From Prosapia bicincta (lineage: Eukaryota; Arthropoda; Insecta; Hemiptera; Cercopidae), in contig JBAIZL010000006.1 in the NCBI GenBank assembly GCA_036971475.1, positions 56,934,898 to 56,998,897 of the forward strand: a stretch of DNA of 64,000 nt, written 5' to 3'. This document shows positions 1-12,742 of the stretch, in pieces. Position numbers and translations under genes: made by a program. Under the pieces are notes generated by a model. That model saw only the letters and a program-made list of their open reading frames with translations. It did not search any database and was not told the DNA's origin. Every line of letters begins with the position of its first letter. Within the stretch, counting starts at the first letter, position 1.

Positions 1-2362
1 TTTTTTTTCCCATGTTTCAAAAATTTTTGTTAATAAAATTCATGTGTTGTTATTGCATATATGCTTTAATATTTATCATTTCTATGTTTGAAAGTATATA
101 TACTACTTATGGTTCCTGGTAAGAGGGAAGGGGCTATTTGACTAGATCAGGGAGGTAAGTACAATATACCTTAAGGTAGCAGTGCTTCGGGCAGTTTAAA
201 CTCGCTCCCAAGTTATTAAAAAAAAAAAAAAAAAAACTACTTCTGGTTAGTATTATTTCTCTACGCTAGAAGATCTCATTTACCACAAAAAAACGAAACT
301 CCCTTCTAAGTTCCTTTATGCTTTGTCGTTCAGTCAAAATTGCTTCAAATAAATCGATACAAACAAGGCTATACCCATGATCAACCAAACTGCTACAATG
401 TTTATAATAAGTAATTAAAACTAAGACATTTTAAAAATTTAAAGTATCTGTGTTAAAAATATTTTAGACACTTTCATATGGTTTGAATATTCTATGTAGC
501 CTATAACACTAGTTTATACTTACGGGAAAAACTCATTTTAAAAATCATTACTAGAAGCCACATTCATTATCATTTATCTGCAACAAAACATACTTCATTT
601 CCGGAATATAAAATGGTTCATGACAGCCATAAAACCTGAACTAAAACAAAAGGGATTGGTGCTAATATTACAAATATAAGATAATAACTATATAATATAC
701 ACTACGTAAAATTATAGAAATACGGTATAATTAAAACAATACAAATATTGTAGATCAGTCTTATTATATGTACAATCAAGAAAAAACTAAGTATATAATT
801 ATGTTTCTCATGTCTCACGTACGTCCATATGTTAGCTGTACCATTAAATATGCTCGTAATATAATGTGAAATAATACTTTAGGCTGTAACGTGTAACGAT
901 ATGGTGCACGTAATATGGAGGTAGGGTATCATGAATCTTTGATCCACTCAATGCGTTGGACTTCACAAGGGAGTAAAGGCAAATTTAGGAGAGTTAAGTT
1001 TGATATTACCACATATTATTCCACAGTGGAGTAACGATGAACCTAGGCGAGCTAAGTTTGACTCCACAGTGGAGTAACGGAGAATCTATGCCAGCTACGT
1101 TTACTCCACAATGGAATAACGGCGAACCTAGGCGAGCTAAGTTTGACTCCACAGTGTAGTAACGACGAACCTAGGCGAGCTAAGTTTGACTCCACAGTGG
1201 AGTAACGGGAACCTAGGCGAGCTAAGTTTGACCCCGCAGTGGAGAAACGGTGAACCTAGGACAGCTACGTTTACTCCACAATGGAATAACGGCGAGCCTA
1301 GGCGAGCTAAGTTTGACTCCACAGTGGAGTAACGGGAACCTAAGCGAGCTAAGTTTGACCCCACAGTGGAGTAACGGTGAACCTAGGACACCTACGTTTA
1401 CTCCACAATTGAGTAACGGGGAACATAGGTGAGCTAAATTTGACTGCACAGTGAAGTGACGGCGGACCTAGGCGAGCTAGGTTTGAATGGAGTATTACAC
1501 AGTGGAGTAATGGCGAACTTAAGTGAGTTTAGTCTGCAATGGTTAGTTTATCTCTGCAATGGAAAAAAAGGTGAACCTACTCAAGCTACGTTTGACTCTA
1601 CAGTGGAGTTAAAAAGAACCTACATGAGCTCAGTTTAACTCCACAATGGAGTAACAGCCAACCTAGGCGAGCTACGTTTGACTCGACAGTGGAGTCATGG
1701 TGAACCTAGGCGAGCTAATTTTGACTCCGCAGCGGACTACCAGCGACATAGGACAGCAAAGTTTACGCCACAGTGGGTTAACGTTTGACTCCCATGTATA
1801 CTTAAAATTATATTTGAACATATAAATTATATAGTACTATACAAATAAAATTTTACTACTCAAAAGTTAGATAACATCTATTAATTATTAAAAATTTTCA
1901 ACCCTTCTCACGCCATTGTAAGGGGTAGGAACAGCCTTTTACTATAAGGGTAAATGACTTACTATTTGAAGCTAAAAGTTTTTGTATTCATATAGTATAC
2001 TAAACATTTGTGTATTCATGGAACGTTATAACGCACAGTAATCATTTTATTGGGGTAGTTTCACACAATCTGTGTAAGCATGATTTTTACAAATAAGAAT
2101 AGCATTTAATTATTAAAGACTGCAAATGTTTATTTTTGTTGGTAAAAACAAAAATTTTATTAGGTTTTTTACTAATACCAATCCCAAGTATATTTCGTAT
2201 CATACTTGAATAACACTGATAAATATATTGCAGTGAAAATAATCTAGATTAAATTGTTGTTACATGTTTTCAATTAGGGTCAAAATGATCTTCGGACATT
2301 GGTAGAAGAAAACATAAATTTTCCATTCCACAAACAATTCTATTAAGAAATATCAACACTAA
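1..2362. repeat. Left arm of giant inverted repeat
   Basis: This arm reads as the reverse complement of 4530-6870. Base 1 pairs with about base 6870, so the arm is cut by the window start and may extend further left. The two arms differ by scattered substitutions, by the length of a homopolymer (about 18 A at 218-236 against about 42 T at 6611-6652), and by an extra ~40 bp near 2300-2340 in this arm. It holds a 43-bp minisatellite and AT-rich DNA, with no coding sequence I can support. Confidence 0.9.
962..1791. repeat. 43-bp minisatellite, left arm
   Basis: About 19 head-to-tail copies of a 42-43 bp unit. Every unit carries the sub-motifs cctaggcgagct, gtttgactccacagtgg and gagtaacgg. The junction actccac-a-gtggagt is a near-perfect 15-bp palindrome repeated once per unit. 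Short open frames across the array are a by-product of the period and are not genes. Confidence 0.92.
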
Positions 2363-4529
2363 CACCTTCATTAAAAAAATAGGACTTTACGAGCTCCTTA
2401 AAAGTTAATTGTCACTTAAATCTGGCGATGTAGAGAATCATTTGCTACTAGTTCACAATCGTTTATGAATGATCATAAATGATTTATTCACTGATGATTG
2501 TCACGAGAAACAGGTTTGGTAGGGCAGGGTTTTGGTCTTTGTATGCAACTCTCTGCAGAATCAGTTTGAATTGTATTTATTAAACTTTATTGCATCAATA
2601 TTCACTAAAGACCTCTATGTATATAGTCACCAAAATATACATAAATTTGAAATTACATCTTACTGTGTATATTTGTTGTTATTTAATTATTAGACTAAGT
2701 CTATTATTTCTTGCAACTTTGTTTCATTTTCTTATAAATTTCTATTATCATAGTTTGTAGTTTGACTTCAGGTATTAAATTTTATTAGAAAATTTCAGCA
2801 ATGAGAGATTTGTTAGTAATTTTTAAATGTAAATTTGCATGTTTGCTTAAACTTGCATAACATGAATGAGTTGATTTTAGCAAAACTGATATAAATTAAA
2901 AAATATGTATGTTTTTAATAATGTACCTTTAAGTAAAAATATGTATACGTCTGGTTTATATAGGATAAATCGAGTAGTATCAGCTTCAAATTATTTAAAT
3001 CTTTCACTACTATGCGTGTTGCCATCAGACTTAGTATAACTAAAGCATTTACTGTTGTAAAGTTTATTTCAGCTATAAATAGTCTTGACCCAAAGTATAA
3101 TTATTATTTCACATAGATTGCTTTACTATTTTGTTAGACCTAAACTTTTTGTACGAATGAGTACAAAGTAAACGAATAATTAAAATACTTCAACAATGAA
3201 ATTCAAAGGCAGAAGCTTGAACAATATTATTTGTTGTCAAATTTGTTGGTGTACAAAAAAGTATTTGCATTCAGGGTGCTCTTTACAACATGTTTTTGGC
3301 CTCTCTAAAAGAGCACAGGAAGGATTAAATATACTTTTAGAAAATTAAATGAAACAGCGGAACAATGAATTCAACGTTTAAATGACAGACCTGTAAGAGC
3401 AAGTCTTCGTTTAAATGAAGAAACTGCTGAACAAAGAAACTAGTGCTTAGAAGATTTACGATCACCTGACATGAAATGCCTGAGTCAGGGAATCTGAACA
3501 ACACAGACAGCAATGTTTAGAAGAACAAAGGTGTGAAAAAGAAATGTTAGGGAATATTAAACAGACTTTTAAGATAGGTGTTCAAAGCAATGTAACATAT
3601 CATCGCTTAGGATAATTTAATGTTGCCTGTGATCACTGTAAGGCTTTGCATTTTCCAAAACATATAGGTACTCAAAAATATCCCGATTCTTTTGGAGATT
3701 GCTGTACATGCTAGCGTCAAATACCTACAACCTAATTTTCCAAATGAATTGGCAAGACGTTTTTTGAACTGTTACCCATTATCTGCAGAATTTCACTCAA
3801 GAATTAAAGTTTAAATTCATCATATGCTTTGGCTTCCTTTACCTGTGATTCTGATCGAACTATTAATGACCGCGGGCTATATACTTTTATTGCAAATGGT
3901 CAAGATTACCGTAAAATAAATGCAGCTGCACAACCTACACAAAATTCAGACTGTGACTTTGAAACGCCTCAATATGGACAGATTTGTTTTCTTGACACTC
4001 AGGAAGCTGTTACCAAGCGTATCAACATTCCAATAAATCATTGTATAGATGTTTCATTATTCAGATTATTAGAGGAAGTTGTTAAATTTCAAAACCCATT
4101 TGCGCGAGGTTTTATGATGATGAGGGAAGTTGGAGAAGAAGATAGATGTGAAGCGGCCATACAAAATATCCCAGAATCATATGGTAAACACTTGTTTTCC
4201 TGTCTATGAGGACTTGATCAAAGGAGATATAATGTTCCTCAAAGCAACAAAGTATCTGCTGTCGTAACTTTGAATGCTGATCAAAGCTTTCCAGATAATG
4301 AGCTATAAATACAACAACGTGGTAAATCTATCACAAATATGAAAAATACTGACAAACATGTTGAGCCTTTTACTTATTCTGTCTTTTATCCTATAGTCAC
4401 ATATGGTTTCTCAATAGGTATGGAATTAACTCAACCATATCCATGTCGAAGCCATACAACGCGACGAACTGGGTAATACAGAAGTTACAGACCAGACTTT
4501 GCAAAAAACATTGCGTCAAATGTAAAGTG
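2363..4529. other. Spacer of the inverted repeat
   Basis: Unique DNA between the two arms. The left kilobase is AT-rich with nothing recognisable. The right part, from about 3340, carries a broken Helitron-like ORF on the plus strand. No LTR, terminal inverted repeat or satellite is visible inside the spacer. Confidence 0.7.
3340..4500 (+). pseudogene. Helitron Rep/helicase ORF, N-terminal fragment (broken)
   Basis: Conceptual reading in shifting frames gives the landmarks of the N-terminal half of Helitron replicase-helicase proteins. A region with RLNEETAEQR-type repeats lies near 3370-3440. A CDHCKALHF zinc-like motif with a later CC pair lies near 3625-3715. A long open stretch at 3829-4209 contains RGLYTFIANGQDYRKI, CFLDTQEA and NPFARGFMMM, matching the part of the family read as GPY-F-I-GQIYH, LYILD-EA and NPYA-M. 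It is followed by RRYNVP near 4225. Stops at about 3712 and 4208 and at least one frameshift near 3810 break it. The HUH nuclease and helicase motifs are not present here, so this is a 5' fragment with no predicted activity. The family call rests on motif recall; a generic DUF ORF of the same element type is the alternative. Confidence 0.72.
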
Positions 4530-5055
4530 TCGATATTTCTTAATAGAATTGTCCGAAGATCATTTTGACCCTAATTGAAAACATGTAACAACAATTTAAT
4601 CTAGATTATTTTCACTGCAATATATTTATCAGTGTTATTCAAGTACGATACGAAATATACTTGGGATTGGTATTAGTAAAAAACCAAAAAAAATTTTTGT
4701 TTTTACCAACAAAAATAAACATTTGCAGTCTTTAATAATTAAATGCTATTCTTATTTGTAAAAATCATGCTTACACAGATTGTGTGAAACTACCCCAATA
4801 AAACGATTACTGTGCGTTATAACGTTCCATGAATACATAAATGTTTAGTATACTATATGAATACAAAAACTTTTAGCTTCAAATAGTAAGTCATTTACCC
4901 TTATAGTAAAAGGCTGTCCTACCCCTTACAATGGCGTGAGAAGGGTTGAAAATTTTTAATAATTAATAGATGTTATCTAACTTTTGAGTAGTAAAATTTT
5001 ATTTGTATAGTACTATATAATTTATATGTTCAAATATAATTTTAAGTATACATGG

Positions 5056-5886
5056 GAGTCAAACGTTAACCCACTGTGGCGTAAACTTTGCTGTCCTATG
5101 TCGCTGGTAGTCCGCTGCGGAGTCAAAATTAGCTCGCCTAGGTTCACCATGACTCCACTGTCGAGTCAAACGTAGCTCGCCTAGGTTGGCTGTTACTCCA
5201 TTGTGGAGTTAAACTGAGCTCATGTAGGTTCTTTTTAACTCCACTGTAGAGTCAAACGTAGCTTGAGTAGGTTCACCTTTTTTTCCATTGCAGAGATAAA
5301 CTAACCATTGCAGACTAAACTCACTTAAGTTCGCCATTACTCCACTGTGTAATACTCCATTCAAACCTAGCTCGCCTAGGTCCGCCGTCACTTCACTGTG
5401 CAGTCAAATTTAGCTCACCTATGTTCCCCGTTACTCAATTGTGGAGTAAACGTAGGTGTCCTAGGTTCACCGTTACTCCACTGTGGGGTCAAACTTAGCT
5501 CGCTTAGGTTCCCGTTACTCCACTGTGGAGTCAAACTTAGCTCGCCTAGGTTCGCCGTTATTCCATTGTGGAGTAAACGTAGCTGTCCTAGGTTCACCGT
5601 TTCTCCACTGCGGGGTCAAACTTAGCTCGCCTAGGTTCCCGTTACTCCACTGTGGAGTCAAACTTAGCTCGCCTAGGTTCGTCGTTACTACACTGTGGAG
5701 TCAAACTTAGCTCGCCTAGGTTCGCCGTTATTCCATTGTGGAGTAAACGTAGCTGGCATAGATTCTCCGTTACTCCACTGTGGAGTCAAACTTAGCTCGC
5801 CTAGGTTCATCGTTACTCCACTGTGGAATAATATGTGGTAATGTCAAACTTAGCTCTCCTAAATTTGCCTTTACTCCCTTGTGAAG
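5056..5886. repeat. 43-bp minisatellite, right arm
   Basis: Mirror copy of the 962-1791 array with the same unit and the same order of variant units. The array was therefore already formed before the arms were duplicated, or the arms have been homogenised. Confidence 0.92.
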
Positions 5887-6608
5887 TCCAACGCATTGAG
5901 TGGATCAAAGATTCATGATACCCTACCTCCATATTACGTGCACCATATCGTTACTCGTTACAGCCTAAAGTATTATTTCACATTATATTACGAGCATGTT
6001 TAATGGTACAGCTAACATATGGACGTACGTGAGACATGAGAAACATAATTATATACTTACTTTTTTCTTGATTGTACATATAATAAGACTGATCTACAAT
6101 ATTTGTATTGTTTTAATTATACCGTATTTCTATAATTTTACGTAGTGTATATTATATAGTTATTATCTTATATTTGTAATATTAGCACCAATCCCTTTTG
6201 TTTTAGTTCAGGTTTTATGGCTGTCATGAACCATTTTATATTCCGGAAATGAAGTATGTTTTGTTGCAGATAAATGATAATGAATGTGGCTTCTAGTAAT
6301 GATTTTTAAAATGAGTTTTTCCCGTAAGTATAAACTAGTGTTATAGGCTACATAGAATATTCAAACCATATGAAAGTGTCTAAAATATTTTTAACACAGA
6401 TACTTTAAATTTTTAAAATGTCTTAGTTTTATTTACTTATTATAAACATTGTAGCCGTTTGGTTGATCGTGGGTATAGCCTTGTTTGTATCGATTTATTT
6501 GAAGCAATTTTGACTGAACGACAAAGCATAAAGGAACTTAGAAGGGAGTTTCGTTTTTTTGTGGTAAATGAAATCTTCTAGCGTAGAGAAATAATACTAA
6601 CCAGAAGT

Positions 6609-6610
<2 letters not shown>

Positions 6611-6652
<42 letters not shown>
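6611..6652. repeat. Poly(T) tract
   Basis: About 42 consecutive T in the right arm. The equivalent site in the left arm (218-236) has about 18 A, so this homopolymer is the main length difference between the arms. Confidence 0.95.
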
Positions 6653-6657
<5 letters not shown>

Positions 6658-7040
6658 ACTTGGGAGCGAGTTTAAACTGCCCGAAGCACTGCTACCTTAA
6701 GGTATATTGTACTTACCTCCCTGATCTAGTCAAATAGCCCCTTCCCTCTTACCAGGAACCATAAGTAGTATATATACTTTCAAACATAGAAATGATAAAT
6801 ATTAAAGCATATATGCAATAACAACACATGAATTTTATTAACAAAAATTTTTGAAACATGGGAAAAAAAAAATTAAAAAAAAACCCAAAACATAAACATA
6901 GAGTATAGTGAAGATGTAGCAAATGTGAACAAATTTTCTTGAAACATCTGAAACAAAAAAAAACAACCAATCAATATTCAAAACCTTTTAATTTTAGATG
7001 TATTTTCAATAGGTATTATATGTAATTAATTTTTTAATTA

Positions 7041-8290
7041 TTTCTGATAGTAAAATTAGGTCTGTAAAATATTTTTGCAAGGAATAATTACCTTGATAAG
7101 TCCAGAGAATTTTTCAAAGTTAAAAAATTTTGACCAACCGCCTCCAAGTTTCCAAATTTAAATAAAATTCTGAAACAAAAATGAGAAAATAAATTAGTAG
7201 GTAACAGAAAGGATTCTATGTAAAAATTTCAACAAAAAATGTTTCCTACCAATCAAATTTTTACTTATTTTGTAAGTTTTGAAGTATTTTAAATATTAAA
7301 TATATTAAGGTTTTTAGGTTTTTCTGATAGTAAAATTAATGATGTGAAATATTTTTGCTTGAAATTATTATTACCTTGATAAGTCCAGGAAATTTTTCAA
7401 AGTTACAAAAATGTTGACCAACCATCCTCCAAGTTTCCAAATTAAAATAAAATTCTGAAACAAAAATGAGAAATTAAATTAGTAGGTAACAGAAAGGATA
7501 CTATGTCAAAATTTCAGCAAAAAATGTTTCCTACCAATCGAACTTTTACTTATTTTGTAAGTTTTGAAGTATTTTAAATATTAAATATGTTAAGGTTTTT
7601 AGGTTTTTCTGATAGTAAAATTAATGATGTGTAATATTTTTGGTAGACATTATTATTACCTTGATAAGTCCAGGAAATTTTTCAAAGTTATAAAAATTTC
7701 GACCAACCAGCCTCCAAATTTCCAAATTAAAATAAAATTTTGAAACAAAATATGATAAAATAAATTATTAACAGAAAGGATTCTATGTCAAAATTTTAAC
7801 AAAAAATGTTTTAATCAATCACATTTTTACTTATTTTGTAAGTTTTGATTTACTTCAAATGATATTAAATATATTACAGTTTTTAGGTATTTCTGATAGT
7901 AAAATAATGATGTGAAATATTTTTGCTTAAAGTTATTATGTTAAAATACTATGTTAAAGTTTTTTTAAGAATTTAGGCCAACTAACCTCCATATTTCCAA
8001 GTTATAATAAAACTCTAAAGCAAAACATAAGTAAATAAATTAGGAACAAAATGACGCTGTTGGAAAAATTGTCTACACAAAATGTTTCTGTCAACAGAGT
8101 TAAGAAATACCTTTGTTGTATTTCATAATGTAATAAATACATTAGGCTTTTTCTACATACAAATATTTCTGATAATGAAATTCTGTAAAATATCTTTGCA
8201 TTGAGTGATTATTACCTTGATAAATCAATTTAATTAAAAATACTTCAAGAATGATTTTAGCAAAATTCCAAATTATATATTAGTAAAATC
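7041..8290 (-). repeat. Five tandem ~280-bp units, each carrying an exon-like segment
   Basis: The marker tttctgatag (or tttctgataa) recurs at 7041, 7321, 7606, 7890 and 8166, giving periods of 280, 285, 284 and 276 bp. On the minus strand each unit holds a pyrimidine-rich tract ending in AG, then about 80 bp, then CAAG|GTAAT. Unit 1 keeps both splice sites (segment 7092-7169), as does unit 2 (7375-7454). Unit 3 keeps the donor but its acceptor AG has become AA. Unit 4 keeps the acceptor (segment starts 8014) but has lost the donor. Unit 5 keeps the donor (8215). In units 2-4 the frame starting at the third base encodes related peptides of the form FYxNLExWRxVG. This pattern fits tandem exon duplication with partial decay. 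Confidence 0.75.
7375..7454 (-). CDS. Candidate duplicated exon (best-preserved unit 2)
   Basis: Minus-strand segment of 80 nt between acceptor gtttcag and donor CAAG|gtaata. Read after two leading bases it is fully open for 26 codons and contains FYFNLETWRMVG and NFEKFPGLIK. It therefore begins in intron phase 1 and ends in phase 0. The equivalent segment in unit 3 (about 7660-7739) is also open and differs at only a few codons (T to I, M to L, Q to R, H to N, C to Y). Unit 1 has two small indels that introduce a stop. I do not recognise the protein. The call rests on splice signals, open frame and conservation across copies; none of these alone would be convincing. Confidence 0.45.
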
Positions 8291-10355
8291 AAAATTATTT
8301 TCGTATATGGAGAAGCTAGATTGTATTTATTAATTTCTATTAAAATCTGAAAATATAATCAACTAAACATATGATTTCTTTGTACTTATAAAATAATTGC
8401 AGTTATAAAATATGTCACACTCCACTTTAGCATAATTAATTAATTTCTTTTAAATGTTTTCATTGAGAATACATTTTTGAGGAATCAGAACTAAGGGTTG
8501 AAAGATTTCAGATAATCGAAAGGTAATGTCCTAAATGTGCGTTAGATCAATGTTTGTAATCACGGCGTGTCCAACGTTTTAAATCTAAATTGTATTCATC
8601 CTTGATTGGGAATAATCTTTTTTGTACATAACAAAATATTTATTTACAATGTATTATAAAATAGTGGTTTTAGTAGGCAATGATGATATAATCAGATAGA
8701 CTATAGATTAATCCAACTATTCTGGGACTATAATTTCAAATGGAGATTGATCACAAATGCGCAGAGATTATTTCAATGCCCTAGTTTCGTAGTTAATTAG
8801 TTTTCGTATAATTTTAGAAATTTATCGTCTATAAAGGAATTTAAACTACAGTTCAAAATCTTCAAAAATACATATTATCGCTTATTGAATCCTACACGAA
8901 TTTTGGTAAAGTATTTTATTAACCAATATAAAAGTCTTAGTCATTTTAGGCCAATATATGTTTGGATTATTATTCAATTGAATTTAAAATTTATTTTCAT
9001 CACAAGATATGATTTCAAAAACTATTTTCTCTCATACGTAAAATGATTCTATTAGGAAGTGAAATAATTTAAGCATTTTCCTGTTTAATTAACCTCGAAA
9101 ATGGATCGACATTGTCTAGAAATACTGACAACATTATTCATTCCTTGGGACGTCCAGTTATAATACGATCAAGGACATCGACTGAAATCGATAACGTTGA
9201 TAAAAAGAAAAGTACATTTCCTGATAATTTCAAATGTTATCAAAACTGAACAAAAATATTTGAATAATAATTTTTTCCATTATATTTCCAAAATAATTAT
9301 TCAACGATATTCTTGTGAAACTAGCTTTGTAGTTGAGCTAATATTTTACATGCTATGGAGCTTTAGAATGGTAATGAAAAATGTTTGCCACTTGTTAATC
9401 TTGGTACAACCGGCTTGAAAATTCGGGACCTTACGTATAACCAACATTTTGGTCGTAAAATAAAATAATTATCATATTGACACATTCAGAATTTAAAATC
9501 ATATGTAGGACTTTTAAATATCTAAGCAAAAATTAATTAAGAAAAATATTTGCAATAGTAGTGATCAAGGGTGACTCAAAATTAATATCGTTAAAGCGTT
9601 TTTAAACTCTAAAAACAACTTGTTTTCTGAATCTCTACTGAATGAGGCTAAGTTTTATTACACTATGCCAAGTAATAGTTAGCTGTTAATGAAAGACAAA
9701 AGACTTCTGTTTCCCAGAAGTACGTTTTAGTCTCCGAAGTTAAACTAATATAATAACATCTAAGTAGTGCCTCAATATTACGGTTTTTAATTGTTTTTTT
9801 AAATTTTTTTATAAACAACTTGATAATTATTGGTAAAAAAATTATTACTAAAAATGTTTGTTCCTCTCAAGGGATCAAATAGTTTTTTTTACCTTTAGTA
9901 ATTCACAAAGAGATTAACCGTCAGAGCATCAGAGAAAGCTAAAAAGTGCTAAGCGCTATTGTTATATAATCAAAGCAAAAATTAATAAAGCTATTTTCAT
10001 ATAATTTTACTTTCAAAAAAATTAAACAACATGTTCACTTCCTAATTTGGTTAAATAATTGTTAGATTTAATTAAAAAAATTAAATAATAAAAGTAATAG
10101 AATAAAAAGGCAAAACAGGGCACACGATCTATAAAAAAGAGCTTGTAGGCGTCAATAAACCATTAAAGAAACTAATTTTAGTTAGTTTAGTTTTAATTAT
10201 GTTATTTTATATTTATCTAATACAGGATTTTATTGCAATACTGTAACGTAAACTGTTTCATGTAAATTAAGTAGCAAACAGTTTGCTACTTTTAAAACAT
10301 ATTTCCCAAAACAAAACTAATAGCATAAAATATCTTTGCACATAGTTAAAATTAC
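8291..10355. other. AT-rich intergenic or intronic DNA
   Basis: Roughly 75-80 percent A+T with no repeat, RNA gene or convincing ORF. A 73-codon open frame at 9197-9418 has no recognisable composition or motif. If the minus-strand exon model is right, this stretch would be intron. Confidence 0.5.
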
Positions 10356-10465
10356 CTTCATAATTTCAAATTCATAACTCCCCTTCACAATATTGTTGAA
10401 ATTTAAAATAGTTGTAAAACAATTTCCTCGTTTTTCAACATTTTTATCATGAGAATGTTGAAAGT
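10356..10465 (-). CDS. Candidate exon, diverged relative of the tandem units
   Basis: Minus-strand 110-nt segment bounded by acceptor ggctttcag and donor ATGAAG|gtaatt. After two leading bases it is open for 36 codons, starting FQHSHDKNVEKRG and ending YEFEIMK, so it has the same phase pattern (1 in, 0 out) as the 7-8 kb units. The intron sequence past its donor (aaaatatctttgca) also matches that beside unit 5, which supports shared ancestry. The product is unknown. Confidence 0.4.
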
Positions 10466-10757
10466 CTGAAAGCCAAATAAAGGAATAAATTAGTAACAGC
10501 AAATTAGTTTGTACATTTTTATTTCGAAACAATATCATAAAAGTATAACAATGAATCATTACTCCTCCTTAAGTAATTACTGTTTTTTAAATGCCATATT
10601 TTTGCTACGTTTTATGTTCAGGTAATTTGTTTTTCAAAAAAGAATTATTTTAGTACATTGATTGAGGAATAATTTAAGGTCAAAAGTTTAAGTATTAAAA
10701 AATGACAACATAAATAATTCATAAAATCAATGTTTATAGTTCAGGGGTTATCATTAC

Positions 10758-10900
10758 TTTTTTATTTTTGTAATCCAAATTTTTCATTTCAGCACGAAAA
10801 TAACACCCAGTGAGCACTCTCTGCTTCAGTGAAAATAGCCATTTTAACAATGACAATACTGGAGTTAGCAGGGCTAGATTTGTTTGATATTCCGGCTCAA
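10758..10900 (-). CDS. Candidate exon (weak)
   Basis: Minus-strand 143-nt segment between gcttgtctcaag and AAAAAA|gtaatga. After two leading bases it is open for 47 codons and contains EPEYQTNLALLTP and YFRAEMKNLDYKNKK. The phases (1 in, 0 out) agree with the neighbouring candidates. The donor is weaker than the others and the acceptor tract is short, so chance is a real alternative. No family is recognised. Confidence 0.28.
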
Positions 10901-11676
10901 CTTGAGACAAGCAATAAATGCTTCGGTACAACATAACATATTTCACAATTTTGTAGATAATTTTCCACAAGATTTAAAATTTGTAAAGTCCTTTTGGGAT
11001 TTGGTAAAATGGTACTGAGTGAGTCAAACTAGTGGTTCATTATAAGTGAACTATATGAGTTCATTATAAGTGGGTTGACAAAATAACACGTATAATGAAT
11101 ATGTAGCTCCATTTAGTAAATTATATGAGTTTCCGAAGTATTAAGCATATGTTTAACTCATTCTTTGTTATTTAAAATGTAGATAAAATATACATTTCAT
11201 TTTAAATATTTTTGAAATGATTAATATGAATTTAAATTTCTATTTACTTCACGGTAGTTTTTCAGAGTTGTTTATCATGAGTTCATTAGGTACTTATTAA
11301 ACAATTAAAACACTTTTTAAATAATTATTTTTGAATCGGTAGTCAAGATCATTGAGTGAAATAGAAAACTTTGATTAAAAAATTTCACATTTTATCAAAT
11401 TTGGTCAAAAAAGAATTTCTGCTTAGCAATAAAAAATCTAATTTTTCAAAAAAATAATATTACATACAAATTTTACAATAATTATTTGTACTTTTGCTTA
11501 ATTTAACTTAATAAACAGTAAATAACTTATTTTTTTCTAATAACATAATGATGAGATACGTTTACATTGTTTTATACTCTTGTTAAACCAGTTTGGAAAG
11601 TTCTGATTGGTTTAAAATTTAACTTTCGTTATAATTAACAATATATTAAATACTGATTTTATGACAGAAAAATTAC

Positions 11677-11762
11677 CTTTGTATAATCTTTTATACTTAA
11701 ATTTAATTCACTTTGTAATTTTGGCCATCCAGCCGCCCATTTATGGGAACAATATCGAAAAC
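11677..11762 (-). CDS. Candidate exon
   Basis: Minus-strand 86-nt segment with a strong acceptor (caatttttttcag) and donor ACAAAG|gtaatt. After two leading bases the 28-codon peptide begins FRYCSHKWAAGWPKL and ends IKDYTK. The phase pattern is 1 in, 0 out. The exon immediately upstream (12743-12793) ends in phase 1, so it would join this one cleanly and create a Cys codon across the junction. Product unknown. Confidence 0.42.
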
Positions 11763-12742
11763 CTGAAAAAAATTGAAATAAATCAAATAAGTGTTTGCAT
11801 AAAGGTGTGTATTTACAACGATATGTAAGAAATATTTTATAGGTAAAAAATCTTTAAAAAATATTGATTTTAACTGTTATTAAAAATAAAATATACTGAC
11901 TTTTTAACCCTAGAATTAATTTGTGTTATAAAATCTGTACAAATTGAGGCTGCGTACAAACCCATTTAGTAATGGGAAACTTAATTAAGAGATTGGAAAA
12001 AACTAAAAGTCATAAGATCTCTAAAACAGCTGTCTCATATATAAAGGTGAATGAATAGACTGCATATTAATTATATACTTCATCTTATAAACCAATCAAG
12101 ATAATAAAAAAACTAAAGTTAGAGTTTGTACTAGAAAAAAGGCTCTTGGCAATATAGTTTATAACTTTCTGAAAAATTCGTTTATGTGGAACAATTTATT
12201 AAAATATTACACAGACCTCCTGCAATGACGACTTTTAAAAATTACATTTTAAAAAGCTATTTATAAACAACTGCTAGTTGTTTGGGTTAAATTGTAATGG
12301 CTAATAGTGTCAGAAAGGTGAAAGCATTTTGCAGCTAAGCAAGCTGTACTTATAGAACAATACCTTTGAAATAGGAAACGTTCATACCAATTTTAAACAC
12401 CTTACGATACCGGGAATAAATAAGTCGCTCCAGCTACCCAACCTGTACACGTGCACCAAAGTCAGGACCAAATGGAGTCTGACGTTCGTTCTAAGCCAAC
12501 AATTCCTCAACACAAAAGGACCTATAGCTACTGAGTCGCAAGCTGTGCCACAGACAAGACTGCAGGATTGCAAGTATTCAAGTGTAATGATTATTTAGAA
12601 AAAAAAAAAAAATTGGCATCACCATTGAAATCTCTACTAGCCTGGCCTTGAATCTAACTTTCTTCTGACAGCATATTTCTCACAGATTGCATAAATAGTT
12701 TTTGTAATACAAAATAGCCAATAAAAAGTGAAGTTTACTTAC

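Larger units (their letters stand above)
4530..6870. repeat. Right arm of giant inverted repeat
   Basis: Reverse complement of 1-2362. The symmetry starts at the motif gatatttcttaatagaatt (about 4530) and runs to an A-rich tract at about 6870, where the left partner leaves the window. The high identity implies recent origin, gene conversion between arms, or a head-to-head assembly duplication. Confidence 0.9.

Noticed and set aside
1137..1638. Several 60-75 codon open frames on both strands across the 43-bp array (and mirrored at 5209-5710)
   Set aside because: They come from the repeat period; the peptides are repetitive and exist on both strands. No start context or known motif.
6749..6970. 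73-codon minus-strand frame rich in Phe and Cys
   Set aside because: It crosses the end of the inverted repeat and a poly(A/T) tract; composition reflects low complexity.
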